Below, piece by piece: positions 26,749-37,322 of a stretch of DNA of 64,000 nt (its first letter is position 1; the number at the start of each line of letters is the position of its first letter). Source of the stretch: Paenibacillus sp. N3.4 (GTDB lineage Bacteria > Bacillota > Bacilli > Paenibacillales > NBRC-103111); contig NZ_VRTT01000002.1 in the NCBI RefSeq assembly GCF_008017805.1, forward strand, positions 145,191 to 209,190, written 5' to 3'. A model generated the notes under the pieces. The model saw only the letters and a program-made list of their open reading frames with translations, ran no database searches and had not been told where the DNA came from. A program made the translations under genes and the position numbers.

Positions 26749-26913
26749 TTAAGTGTTATACCGAACGCCAAAACGTCCTTTTTTGGATTTGTATACTTCC
26801 ACTTCTTGGGGACATTCGTATCCATAGATCCACCAGTCTTCTTCCATTCGCTTCGCCAAACAGCCTGCTTGAAATTTGGAATCATATAGCTTCGCCCAAT
26901 AAATCCAATGCAT
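26749..26913 (-). CDS. Small Trp/Tyr-rich protein, 54 residues
   Basis: Start ATG 26911-26913 with GGAGTG 7 nt upstream; stop 26749-26751. The product (MHWIYWAKLYDSKF, EEDWWIYGYECP) is rich in Trp and Tyr and has two Cys. No signal peptide. Not recognised, but a small conserved-looking protein with good translation signals. It lies just upstream of the tRNA pair. Confidence 0.5.
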   Translation of the reverse strand: MHWIYWAKLYDSKFQAGCLAKRMEEDWWIYGYECPQEVEVYKSKKGRFGVRYNT

Positions 26914-27014
26914 TGTTATTCACTCCGTTTTTTTAAAATCAATAGTTCTATTTTATCCAAATGAAGACCTCCTTATGAGCGGGCTTGGATGATTCCTCTC
27001 CCCCATTACCAATG

Positions 27015-27062
27015 AAAAGAAAAAGCCGCACGGTAATGTGCTCTGCAGCACCACCAAGCGAC
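27015..27062 (-). terminator. Candidate terminator of the RND operon
   Basis: In the minus direction GAAGTCGC and GTGCGGCTT frame an inner GGTGCT/AGCAC stem and are followed by TTTTTCTTTT. Imperfect. Confidence 0.5.
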
Positions 27063-27082
27063 TTCTCTTTTCTTCATACATC

Positions 27083-28840
27083 CTATTGCTTAAAGGTCGT
27101 TAATAATCGTTTTACGGTTTCACCGTATTCATTGGTGAACGATTCGAAAACTTTTACTTGAATCGGGAAGTCAAGTTGGCTGGAATTGGCGTTCAAGTTG
27201 ATCGTATTTGTTCCATTAAACAAGCGACCTACGCCAGATAAGCTTTCTGTTGCACTACCGACGGGATTTCCGACATTATCGAATAATTCAAACAACAGAT
27301 TGTTGTTGAATTTGTCTACGGTCACCAGTTTATCCGGTTTCAAATCCAACTCTAATTTCAACTTATAGCTATAGCTCATATTGCCTTGGAAGATGGCTGA
27401 TATGGACCAATCCTTAATCCCGATTTCATAAGGATAGACATGCAGTATTTTAGGATCTAATTCATTCTTCTGCACAGGCACTTTTGCTGTTGCAAGGAGT
27501 GACTTATACGTAGTATCTCCATTTGCTTGTTGGCTGTACAAGTTCATTTTAAGATTTTCTCCCGTTTCGGAAGCAGGAAGTGCATAGGAATAGCTTACAA
27601 CGTATGAAGCCTTAGGAACGACGCTGAGGGCTGTGGCACCCTGTCTTTTACCAGCATATGCGTACCCATCCTTGCTGACCAACTCCGTTTGGATGGCAGG
27701 AATCGGAATGGGTCTGTCACTGTTATTTATTAATTTAAACTTAGCGATAGCGGTGTTGAAACCATCTTCTTCGTTGCTCGTCACATGCAGCTCAACGAGG
27801 GATACATCCACATTAGCCGGCACGAATTTATTGGTAGAATCAAGTTTAACAGGAGTACCCAACGTGTAATCCGGAGCAGGAATAACGCCTTGTGTGGCAG
27901 CACCGGAAGGCAGCAAGATGTTGATACGTCCAACACGATAGGTATCTTCTGAGGATTTACCGTCGCCACCTGCTGTGTAGAAACTCTCTGCGGTAACCAC
28001 ATTCAAGCTGGAGAATTCAGCATCCAAATCCGTCGGAATCACAATATGAATATATTTTTTCTCGCCTGGGTCTAGGGTTACAGTAGCTTCCGCACGATTG
28101 CCGGAGTACACTTTGCTTTCAGTCTTGCCATCCAAACCAAAGCTAGGAACGGTTTGGCGTTCATTCGTCGGATTGACTACTTGGATTTGAACTACTGTGG
28201 AGACCCCTTTTGCCGTAATTTCTTTATGAATATCTACAGGAATGAATCCAACAGACGAATGCAAGGAAGGCAAGGTGAAAGGTTCACCCCATTTAAGGAT
28301 GGCCGCTGGCTTTGTAATTGTGCTGTCGCTTCCGTTCCAAACGGTAGATGGATCTGTTTGAACAGTAAGCAGCGTTGTTTCTTGCTTCGGATAAACCTCC
28401 ACATTGACATCTACCCAACTGATATCCGTAAGCGCGATATCGTCGCTCCGGTCTACGGTTGCAAGATAACTAAGCTCTTGTTGACCCTTGGGTTGGATCG
28501 ATTTCGGATTCTTGCTGCTAGGCTGCAGTGTATAGGCAACACCGTCAGCCATATGAACACGAAGTTCAAAATCAGGTATACGAGTGATTTTCCCGCTCGT
28601 GTTCTTGAATCGAATGACGGCTCCTAATTTGGTCGTGTTGGATTGATGCTCGTTAAGAATACTTTTGATTTCCACTTGGATGTTGTCTGTGAGATTGTAG
28701 CTCGTAATCGCACTGGTGCCTGCAGCCGCGGCAAATGCCTGACTGGATGCCTCCGCTGCCCATGCTGGGAAAGCTGCTGTTGTAAGAATTGCAGTAGATA
28801 GAGCAAGGGTAACTAGAGATTTTTTCATTGTCTTATTCAC
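27083..28840 (-). CDS. Secreted modular protein, partner of the RND efflux operon
   Basis: A 585-residue exported protein with a signal peptide ending near AFPAWA. The mature part consists of repeated beta-rich modules of about 100-120 residues, each with the pattern: charged strand, NxxG/KLGAVIRFKN-type strand, IPDFELR-type strand, then a KPKGQQELSYLATV-type strand. They resemble DUF4352/Ig-like folds, but I cannot name the family. The closest relative in the window is the product of 33654-35803, which has the same kind of signal peptide and modules. It is the last gene of the RND operon. GTG start, AGGAGG 8 nt upstream. Confidence 0.75.
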   Translation of the reverse strand: MNKTMKKSLVTLALSTAILTTAAFPAWAAEASSQAFAAAAGTSAITSYNLTDNIQVEIKSILNEHQSNTTKLGAVIRFKNTSGKITRIPDFELRVHMADGVAYTLQPSSKNPKSIQPKGQQELSYLATVDRSDDIALTDISWVDVNVEVYPKQETTLLTVQTDPSTVWNGSDSTITKPAAILKWGEPFTLPSLHSSVGFIPVDIHKEITAKGVSTVVQIQVVNPTNERQTVPSFGLDGKTESKVYSGNRAEATVTLDPGEKKYIHIVIPTDLDAEFSSLNVVTAESFYTAGGDGKSSEDTYRVGRINILLPSGAATQGVIPAPDYTLGTPVKLDSTNKFVPANVDVSLVELHVTSNEEDGFNTAIAKFKLINNSDRPIPIPAIQTELVSKDGYAYAGKRQGATALSVVPKASYVVSYSYALPASETGENLKMNLYSQQANGDTTYKSLLATAKVPVQKNELDPKILHVYPYEIGIKDWSISAIFQGNMSYSYKLKLELDLKPDKLVTVDKFNNNLLFELFDNVGNPVGSATESLSGVGRLFNGTNTINLNANSSQLDFPIQVKVFESFTNEYGETVKRLLTTFKQ

Positions 28841-28894
28841 TTGTTTATCCTCCTAATCGTTCTCCGTTCGGGGAACTGGCTTCATCAGTATTCG

Positions 28895-30154
28895 TTATTC
28901 GCTAGTTGCTGTTACTTTATCTTGATCTTTCAATTGATGTTGACCGGAAACGACGAGCGTTTCGCCTTCTTTCACTCCGGAAATAATTTCTTGATTCGTT
29001 TCATTCAAACGACCCAACTCTACTTTCCGTTTTTGAACAACATCTCCATTGGCAATGTACACATAGGAATTGCCGCCTTCGCGGACTATGCTAAGACTTG
29101 GTACGACAGTCACAACCTGTTCAGCTTCTTTCGTTAATTCAACCTGTGCCTTGGAGCCCGGTTTTAATTTCCCGTCCGGATTGGCAACTTCCAATTCCAG
29201 ATCGTAAGCCTTGGATTGACCGTTGATCACATCGGATAGATAAGTCACTTTTGCCGTAGCTTTAGCCGTAATGTCTGGTATATAAAAAGTAAGTTCACTC
29301 TTGCCTCTCACAAGATTAGCTGCTGTTTCTGTAAGCTGAGATTTGATTTTCACCGGATTGGTTTGCTGAACTTCTCCCACTCTGCCACCTGGCGTTAAAG
29401 TCTGACCTACTGTGACGTTCAAGTCCGTCAGTACACCGGAAGCAGGTGCTTTCACTTCTAAGTTACTGAGCGATCTTTCCACATTGCGAGTGCTCACGAT
29501 TGCTGTTTCCAAGGTTGACTCTGCTTGTGCCAATGAATTTGTTTCTTGCAGCGTTTTAAGCTTCCTTCGCAAGCTCTCTAGATCCTTCTTCGTATTGTTA
29601 AGCGTCGTTTCCGATTGCTCTAATTGTGTTTTCGTTGCTAAACCTAAATCATAATCATTATGCAGTCTATTATAAGCTTTCTCCAGATCATTGACAGAGG
29701 TTTCCATTTTGGACACCCCATCCTTGGCATCTGCTATCCCATTTGAAGTTGACTCTTTAGCCGAATTCAGCCCTGCCTGCGCGCTTTTGATATTAACGGC
29801 ATTCATATCCTTTTGAATAAGCGTATCCGTTGGATCCAAGCGGAAAAGCACATCGCCCTTCTCCACTTTATCTCCGCGTTTCTTCAAAAGTTCGATCACT
29901 TCACCGCCAGCTTTCGCTACGATATCGAGCTGAACAGAGGACACAACATCTCCTACTTGCTCGATGGGCTCACCGATTTTTTGCTTTGTGATTTTAGCGG
30001 TTTTTACTACTTTGACACCTTGTTCAACCCCAGCCGGTTTAGCTGTTGGACTTGCAGCCGGCGTCGCGGAACAGCCCACGGCAATTGCCGCGCTCAGCGC
30101 GACAATACCGAATAATTTGGCACTTTGTTTAATCGTAAGCAACTGACGTTTCAT
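28895..30154 (-). CDS. RND-type efflux adaptor lipoprotein (HlyD/MFP family)
   Basis: A 419-residue membrane-fusion protein. The signal ends in a lipobox (AVGCSA), so it is lipid-anchored on the outer face. A biotinyl-lipoyl half motif (EVIELLKKRGDKVEKGDVLFRLDPTD) is followed by a long coiled coil (about residues 120-215), the second lipoyl half (VKAPASGVLTDLNVTVGQ), then barrel and C-terminal domains. It works with the RND pump encoded immediately upstream (29 bp gap). Confidence 0.88.
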   Translation of the reverse strand: MKRQLLTIKQSAKLFGIVALSAAIAVGCSATPAASPTAKPAGVEQGVKVVKTAKITKQKIGEPIEQVGDVVSSVQLDIVAKAGGEVIELLKKRGDKVEKGDVLFRLDPTDTLIQKDMNAVNIKSAQAGLNSAKESTSNGIADAKDGVSKMETSVNDLEKAYNRLHNDYDLGLATKTQLEQSETTLNNTKKDLESLRRKLKTLQETNSLAQAESTLETAIVSTRNVERSLSNLEVKAPASGVLTDLNVTVGQTLTPGGRVGEVQQTNPVKIKSQLTETAANLVRGKSELTFYIPDITAKATAKVTYLSDVINGQSKAYDLELEVANPDGKLKPGSKAQVELTKEAEQVVTVVPSLSIVREGGNSYVYIANGDVVQKRKVELGRLNETNQEIISGVKEGETLVVSGQHQLKDQDKVTATSE

Positions 30155-30183
30155 ATTCGATTTCTCCTTATCCCCTATTTAGC

Positions 30184-33100
30184 TTATTGTGCAGCTGGAG
30201 CTGCTTTATCGGTCTTTTCATTTTTCTTAAACATACGTCCTACTCTTCTATTGAAAGCATAGATAAGCTCATACATAATCGGCACAATAACCAAGGTCAA
30301 TAAGGTGGATGTTGTCAACCCGCCAATGACGACGACGGCCAAACCTTTGGAAATAATTGTCCCTTTGGAAAGACCTAATCCAAGAGGCAGCAATGCGATA
30401 ATTGTAGCCCCCGCAGTCATAATGATAGGACGCAATCTGGTTAAGCCGGCTTCGATAAGCGCATCTCGTATCGAGTAATTCTGCTCTCTGAGCTGCTGAA
30501 CACGATCAACAAGCACGATCGCATTGGTTACCACAATCCCGATTAACATTAAGAATCCGATAAGCGAGGTCACATTCAAGGATTCTCGAGTGATCAAGAG
30601 TCCGAATAATCCTCCGATTGCTGCTAATGGCAGTGAAAACAGAATCGCGAAAGGTGCGCTCGCATTCCCGAAGGCTAGAACCATGACCAGGTATACAATA
30701 AAGATAGAAGCACCCATAGCCATGAACATCTCCATGAAGCTCTTGTTAATGTCGTCCGAAACCCCCTTCACCTCTCGGCTAACGCTGGAAGGAAGCTCGA
30801 CCTTGGCAAGTTCAGCGGTTACCTTCGAACTGACTCCGCCTTTATCCGAACTGTCGATTTTGGCAGATACTTTGAGCACTTGTTCCTGTCCTTCTCGACT
30901 TATTCCGATTGGCGCATCAATTTGACGAATTTTTGCGATTTCATTCAATTGAATCGTTTGTCCCGTCGGTGTTTTAATAAGGAAAGCACCCATTTTATCT
31001 ACGGAATCTTTATAGATAGGATTGAGCAGCACTTTAGTGGTATACGTCACATTGTCGAATTTGATATCCCCCAGCTTCTCCTCCGAAATCCAATTATTCA
31101 CGGTTTGGAGAATTTGTGCTGTTGTCAAACTATACAATCTGGCTTTATTTTGATCAACGGTAATTTCAATTTCATTTTTGGAGTCACTCATACTATCTTT
31201 AATATCGCTAAGCTCAGGGAATTCCTTCAGCTTTTCTTTGATAATTTTAGAAGCTTCCTGTAAGTACAGCAGATCATCGCCTTTTAAAGCATAGGAGAAA
31301 TCTCCTCCTGTCGATGTAGGTGGTCCCATCGTAATAAGCTGTACGTTCACATCGGAGCCTTTTGGCATCAGCTTCATGATTTCATTCTTGAATGTCTTCA
31401 CAGCTTCCTTTGGATCTGTGGCTTTACTAAACTCAGTAAACATGGTGGCTCGGTAGGAATACTTGTCGCTGCTAAAGTTATATCCGACAAGCGCTTCATT
31501 ATAATTAAAAACTGGATGGCCATCTTTGTCTTTAAAAGTTTTTAAGGCCGCTTCAATTTCTTTCGATTTTTCATTCATCATATCTAATGATGTTTCACGA
31601 GGCATTTTCAATTCAATAATGGCTTGTTTATCCGTTTCACTGTCAGGCATAAAGGCCACGGCTAAATGTGGTATAACAATAATACACGAAAGAATGAAAA
31701 CCGCACCCGACATTAATAACGTTTTGATTCGGTTGTTCAAAGACCAAACGAGTGCCTTCTTATAAGTTCGGCCCATCGCGCTGACATGATTTTCATCATG
31801 AGTTGCGATTTTTTTGCTTTTCAAAACCATCAGCTTGGCGAGCATCGGAATGACAGTTAGCGCAACAAGGAGTGAGGACATCAACGCAACAACTAGTGTA
31901 ATCGCGAATGGACGGAATACTTCCCCCACCACACCACTAACGAAGGCAATTGGACCAAATACGCCAACCGTCGTTATCGTCGAGGAGGTAATGGCAGATG
32001 ATACTTGTTTTGTAGCCATTTTAATGACAGACTCATTACGCTCATGTGCTCTTTCCAGCTGACTATAAATATTTTCAATGACCACGATACTGTCATCGAC
32101 AACTCGGCCGACCGCGATTGCCATGCCCCCGAGTGTCATAATATTAATGGAGATGCCTAACGGCCCCATAAATAAAAGGGTAATTAAGATCGATAATGGA
32201 ATCGAAACAAGGACAATGAGTGTCATTCTTATATTACGCAAGAACAACAAAATCATTAAGGAAGCAAGAATCGCTCCCAAACCGCCTTCCTGAACCATCC
32301 CATGTACGGATTCATTAATTGATGTAGCCCCGTTCAAAACGATATGGAATTTAACGCCAGGCAGTGTAGCTTCCCAATTTTTCATCAGTTTATCTGCACT
32401 GTTCGCGAATTCAACCGCATTGGCTGCTTTTGTTTTATACAGCAGCACACCAATAGCCGGTTTATCATCCAACCTGGTAATGAAAGATGACTCACTGATA
32501 GCTTCAACCTTGGCAACTTGCTTAAGCAGCAGCGTATCGCCCGTTTTGGTTGTCAATTTCAAATTGTCAAGGTTGTAAATCGTATCGAATTGGCCTTTCA
32601 CACGAACCATCTGCGAATTTCCGTTGAAGTCAACCGTTCCGGCTGGACTTGAGACGAGCGAGGCTTTAATCATAGAGGACACATCAGATGGTACTAATCC
32701 AAAATTATTAATCGCAGCCGCGTCCAATTTGATCGTCAATACGGCTTCTTGATTGCCTACGGAATCAATATGGTCAATTCCTTTCAAGCCATTAAAACCA
32801 GGAAGTATCGTATCTTTATACAATTTATCCAGTTCTGTTTGATTAACGCCGTTTTCCCCATATACAGCCATATAATAAACGGGCTCGGAAGCGAATCCAG
32901 CTGTCAGCACTTTTGGCTTTTCCGCGCCTTGGGGCAGCTTCACGTTAGAAATTAAACTTTCAACGTCCTTCTTTACATCTTCAGGTTTTTTGTTTTGTTC
33001 TAACTCCAGAATGATCTGGGAGTAATTATCCTGCGAGCTGGAGGTTAAATTTTTCAAGCCATCCAGACCGGCTACCGCCTTCTCCAGCGGTTTTGTAATC

Positions 33101-33285
33101 TCATCAAGCACATCTTTAGGCGGTGCTGTGTATGTTGTACTTACAATGACTACCGGAAACGTAATATCCGGCATACTCTCTACTTTCAATGTGGTCGTCG
33201 AGTAAACGCCTCCTACCAGTAATAGGACCATGACGATAAAAATTGCCGCCACATTTTTCATTGAAAAATCCGTTAACTTAATCAT
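30184..33285 (-). CDS. RND-family efflux pump (AcrB/SwrC-like)
   Basis: A 1033-residue inner-membrane pump with the RND layout: helix 1, large extracytoplasmic loop, helices 2-6, helix 7, second loop, helices 8-12. MPDITFPVV begins the first porter domain; the fourth-helix region GRVVDDSIVVIENI carries the proton-relay Asp pair; GIVVTNAIVLVDR is the matching segment of the second half. The nearest well-known relative in Bacillus is SwrC/YerP, linked to surfactin resistance; the substrate here is unknown. The ATG at 33285 has GGAG 8 nt upstream; a GTG two codons earlier is too close to it. Confidence 0.9.
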   Translation of the reverse strand: MIKLTDFSMKNVAAIFIVMVLLLVGGVYSTTTLKVESMPDITFPVVIVSTTYTAPPKDVLDEITKPLEKAVAGLDGLKNLTSSSQDNYSQIILELEQNKKPEDVKKDVESLISNVKLPQGAEKPKVLTAGFASEPVYYMAVYGENGVNQTELDKLYKDTILPGFNGLKGIDHIDSVGNQEAVLTIKLDAAAINNFGLVPSDVSSMIKASLVSSPAGTVDFNGNSQMVRVKGQFDTIYNLDNLKLTTKTGDTLLLKQVAKVEAISESSFITRLDDKPAIGVLLYKTKAANAVEFANSADKLMKNWEATLPGVKFHIVLNGATSINESVHGMVQEGGLGAILASLMILLFLRNIRMTLIVLVSIPLSILITLLFMGPLGISINIMTLGGMAIAVGRVVDDSIVVIENIYSQLERAHERNESVIKMATKQVSSAITSSTITTVGVFGPIAFVSGVVGEVFRPFAITLVVALMSSLLVALTVIPMLAKLMVLKSKKIATHDENHVSAMGRTYKKALVWSLNNRIKTLLMSGAVFILSCIIVIPHLAVAFMPDSETDKQAIIELKMPRETSLDMMNEKSKEIEAALKTFKDKDGHPVFNYNEALVGYNFSSDKYSYRATMFTEFSKATDPKEAVKTFKNEIMKLMPKGSDVNVQLITMGPPTSTGGDFSYALKGDDLLYLQEASKIIKEKLKEFPELSDIKDSMSDSKNEIEITVDQNKARLYSLTTAQILQTVNNWISEEKLGDIKFDNVTYTTKVLLNPIYKDSVDKMGAFLIKTPTGQTIQLNEIAKIRQIDAPIGISREGQEQVLKVSAKIDSSDKGGVSSKVTAELAKVELPSSVSREVKGVSDDINKSFMEMFMAMGASIFIVYLVMVLAFGNASAPFAILFSLPLAAIGGLFGLLITRESLNVTSLIGFLMLIGIVVTNAIVLVDRVQQLREQNYSIRDALIEAGLTRLRPIIMTAGATIIALLPLGLGLSKGTIISKGLAVVVIGGLTTSTLLTLVIVPIMYELIYAFNRRVGRMFKKNEKTDKAAPAAQ

Positions 33286-33518
33286 TCTCACTTCTCCCCA
33301 TCACCAGCTTTATTCCTCTAAATCTCATGTTGCTTTCTTCCATCATACGTGGTAAATCTTAACAAAAGATAAACTAGGTTTGAAAATTTCATGTATTTTC
33401 TTGACCTGAATTCATTATATATGCCATTTGGATAAAAACAGGTGAGAGAAGTCATATGTCAGTCATAAGTTGGTCATATGGATAGCCTTGCCTCCATGAC
33501 TCCACGTGACTTCCCAAG

Positions 33519-33560
33519 GATAAACGACTCCGTCGTCCTTCTAGGACGACCGCGTTTGTC
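33519..33560. repeat. Compound inverted repeat upstream of the RND operon
   Basis: GATAAACG and CGTTTGTC are complementary except at one base and enclose CGTCCT-TCT-AGGACG. A smaller ACGAC-TCC-GTCGT lies inside. No T-run follows, so it is probably not a terminator; it may be an operator or a repeat element. Confidence 0.45.
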
Positions 33561-33609
33561 AAGGTAGATGCAAAGCAAAAGTATAAAACTTATACTGTCT
33601 TATCTACTT

Positions 33610-33639
33610 AAAAAAAGCGTGGCAAATTGCCATCGCTTA
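33610..33639 (-). terminator. Terminator of the MacAB-like operon
   Basis: AAGCG(A)TGGCAA pairs with TTGCCA(C)GCTT, followed in the minus direction by a T-run of seven. It separates this operon from the RND operon. Confidence 0.83.
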
Positions 33640-33653
33640 AAACAATGTATGAA

Positions 33654-35803
33654 TTAGTCCGTTGTAATAAACCAATCTGCTTTCTGGGAGGCCAAAAGCT
33701 TTCTTTGACCTTGAAACTCGTCATAAACACTCAGTGTATACTGTTTGAGAAAATGCGTATTGAAAATAAGGCCTGAATCAGGAATGGCTATTTTGAAGTT
33801 CTCGCGTTTCCCAAGACGGATCTTAGTATCCTCATCCTGTGTTGACTCTCCGTTGATGACATCAAAATCCTTGAAATCAAATTTTTTCTCAAACCGCTTG
33901 ATGCCGCCACCGTCCTCAAATACAAGCAGCAAGTTGTGACCTTCGGTATTAATTTCCGTAAGCTTTTCTTTCGTTAGCTCATAGTTGAATTTTAAAGTAA
34001 ACACACTATCCGCAATCGAGGTACTGATCTTATCAATACTGATCGTATATGGAAATAATTCCAACTTCGCCAGTTTTGTCGCAACATCCTTCTTTTCTTC
34101 AGGCAGCCAATAAGAAACAGGATTTACATAGGAGTCCGGAACCGCCTTTTCTCCTTCTGACAATTTGCCATCAGTCACTGCTTCACCAAGAAGTAAATTC
34201 ATATTCGCCGTTGAGTAGCCTTTGGGAACGGATGCCCACACATTGATTAGACCCTTTCCTGAAGGGCTAATTTTGTTTTTCACCTCGGCGATCGTAGCAG
34301 GAAAAACAGTCCCGTCCGAGGAGCGGAAGTTAGCGACTAGCTTGGATACATTCGTGAACCGTTTCTCCAAGTTCGTTGCTTCAACCATAGCCGAATACAT
34401 AATATTCGTTTTATCCTCATACGTGGAAACATTCTTCACCACATACTTGCTTTACGTCCAATATCATTGGACGTATAGGACTCGCCCATTCCTATGTAAG
34501 GAATCGCTTGAAGCTCAGCTTGTGTAGAAAACTCCAACAAATCCGTTGCAGTTCCAGTGCCGGTTTCCGTTCCTTTAGAAGGCGTCTCTGTCTCATTCTC
34601 TTGAAGAACTAGCTTAATATGTGAGAATTCATACGTATAAGGGACTTTACCGGCAATTTGCAAATTGACACTTGCTCCTGCACCTAATCCAATGACTTTA
34701 GCTGTTTGTACCAACTTGGCATCAATCTTTACAGCGTCATCAAGCAAGAAGTAACCAGTCAACTTAGGAATAGGAAGTGACTGATCCCCTTTATTGCTTA
34801 GTGTCAAATCAGCCGTTAAAAGATCTTGATCTTCCCAAGGAAGTCGGTGCAGCGCGTTAAGCTCAGTCGTATACACGCCCGATTTGTTCGTAAATGTGTA
34901 GGATTTCCCGACAGAGCCACCATCTTGCTGAGATACAACCGGCAATTGGAAAGCTGCAACCGAAACATTCAGCTTCAGATCGGCAATATTCTCCGCAACT
35001 GCAAGCTGCCAACCGTTGGCTGACACAGCAACTGGAATGGAGCCCGATAACTGAATTTCCTTGCTTTCCTTGGGATTAATTTTCAAATCTTTTAATCCCT
35101 TCGCTTCCAATGGGTACAGAAGTCCATCCGCTGTACGGATCGAGAACAGATACGAAGGAACAGTAACCGCATGATTGCCGGCATTTTCTAAGGTTACATA
35201 GACGGTCGGGACATGGTATTTTTCATTTTTATTACTGACAAATTTCTTAATGGATGCATTCACATCCGTACCGCCAATCGATATGACAGATGTGCCACCT
35301 GCTGGTGTTACATCCGTATAGGTTTCGGGAACCGCTACTTCACCCAAAACGCGCTCAAAATTGGATTGACTAAAATCCCATTTAATAAATTGTACAACGA
35401 GATCCTGCAGATTTGTACTTGAGTCAACCGTAGCATAAAAAGTTAAATCTGTCGTAGAACTGGGAGCAACTCTATTTTTATCCTTATCCGCAGGAAGTAA
35501 ACGTGCAGAAAATTGTTTACCTGATTTACTTTTCAATCTTACCCAGTAATCAATAAATTGCAGCTCGCTATTGCCTTCATTATGAATACTAACCGTAAAT
35601 GTGGCTAACTTCCCACTTTGATCCGGTAAAACATGGATCTGTTTCAATTCAAAATAACTGCTCCCTGTTATAGCTACCTTGCCAACCATAGAAGAGATGG
35701 AGGAAGGATTGCTGTCAGCCCATACAGGCGTGACAGCACCCAATGCCAAAGTCGCTGATAAGGCAATTGTAACCAAACGGGTGTTTCTGAACTTGATCTT
35801 CAT
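33654..35803 (-). CDS. Secreted modular protein, partner of the MacAB-like operon, apparent frameshift
   Basis: After repair, about 716 residues. A signal peptide (ALSATLALGAVTPVWA) precedes repeated beta-rich modules like those of the 27083-28840 product (compare TFTVSIHNEGNSELQF and PTVYVTLENAGNHAVTVPSY with its relative). The frame breaks at about 34441: the first part ends GRKASMW, and one extra G (ATG-GTG-GTG) gives GRKASMVVKNVSTYEDK and joins the second part. It is the last gene of the operon. Function unknown; its position and kinship suggest a secreted or wall-associated component shared in type by both efflux systems. Confidence 0.75.
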
Positions 35804-35856
35804 GTTGATGAATGGCCTCCTTCAAATCTTGTCTTCCTTAGTGAATCCCTTTATAC

Positions 35857-37322
35857 CTATCCGGCAGGAATGGCTTGCATCGCCCCTGGCATCGGAGCAG
35901 TCGGATTTTCTTTCAATTGTTTGAGCATCGCATCTCCTGTGTTTGCCATATCTTCAATCCTTCACGTGCCGTAATCTTGCCCTGCAGAACACTGTTTAAT
36001 TGTTGACGACCGATATCTTGCACTTGATAAATATTCGAATTATTGCGGTATAGCTGCATGTTGTTTTCCATTGGGGCTGGTGTCACTTTGTAGAAAGCTT
36101 CCATATGGAAATCCAATCCATCCTTAGGCTTCAAATATTTCGAACGTGCAACCAGGTTGTATGAACTATGCGATTTCAATTTCGCCCATTCATCTCCATT
36201 AATAAACTTAATGAATTTCCAAGCATCATCGGGGTTTTGGGCTTTAGCATTGATCCCCATAATGCCGCTCATGGAGATGGAGCCGCCCACACCCTTAGCT
36301 TCAGCATGCGAAGGAATCGTTACAACGTCCCAATCAATTGGTGTAAAACCTTTGATACTTGCCGCACTCTTATTGGCATTCGTAAGTTGTTGGATTTGAT
36401 AATAGTTGATAATACCCATAGCCAACCGACTGGACATAAAGTCATCATAGCTATAAGGATTTTGTTGGTCAAATTGGCGGTTCATCGGCTTCTGTGGATC
36501 AAATAGTTCCGGGAACACATTATCTTTTTGCAGCTGCGCCATTTTGCTCCATACTTTTTCCCATTGATCGGTATCAACGGTCATTTTCTCCCCTTTGTCA
36601 TCAAACATTTTCAATTGTAACGGAGCCGTATACATTTGCATACCATAAAATAAATCGCCTTGGGATTGTGTGGAGAATGAGAAGCCATTAATTCGCTTCT
36701 CCCCTTCTCCCTTAACCAAACGTTTGGAGAGATCGAACACTTCATCCCAAGTCATATCATCTTTTGGAAAATCCACACCCGCATCTGTAAACATTTTCTT
36801 GTTATAGACAAGGGCCGACGAATTAAACGTTGGAGCAAGCGCATAGAGCTTACCTCCGCCTGCATTTTTGATGCCATCAATAACGGCCGGCACAATACCT
36901 GTTGTGTCAAATTTATCTTTGGTTATACGAGGATCAAGCTGCGTAAGCAGATTGCTTTCGATAACGTCTTGCAATTGTTCATACCCCAGTATGACCATAT
37001 CCGGTGGATTGTCTCCCTGCATAATTTCCTTCAACTTCTCCAAAGGGTCGGGCATCTTCTCACCGGACTGATTACCAAAGCGGAATTTCTCATCGATCGT
37101 GGGGATGATTTCGATCTTCACGTTCGGATTGGCAAACTCAAATATTTCTGTGAATTGCTGTCTGAAGTATTCATCGTCGCCGTAGCCCATAGACGTAGCG
37201 ATCTTGAGCACACGTTCCTTTTGATCATCGGTCTTCTCCCCTTTGGTACAAGCAACAGCAAGCGGAACAACTAGCGAAAGCAAGATGGTTGTCGTCAGTA
37301 TTTTACGGGTGATCATTTTCAT
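35857..37322 (-). CDS. Family 1 extracellular solute-binding lipoprotein, apparent C-terminal frameshift
   Basis: A sugar-type solute-binding protein. The lipobox is PLAVACT; the body shows the usual two-lobe features (PPDMVILGYEQL, LYALAPTFNSSALVYNKKMF, NPDDAWKFIKFI). The readable frame ends at 35913, but one missing base near 35953 is likely: with AAG-GAT-ATG the product reads LKDMANTGDAMLKQL and ends AMQAIPAG at 35857. Such proteins normally feed importers with two MalFG-type permeases; none is present here. Its place inside an exporter-type operon, overlapping the ATPase gene by 4 bp (ATGA), is unusual. Confidence 0.85.

Noticed and set aside
33654..35803. Two separate secreted-protein genes (33654-34442 and 34436-35803)
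   Set aside because: The first has no RBS or signal peptide of its own, and one added base joins them into a protein like the 27083-28840 product.
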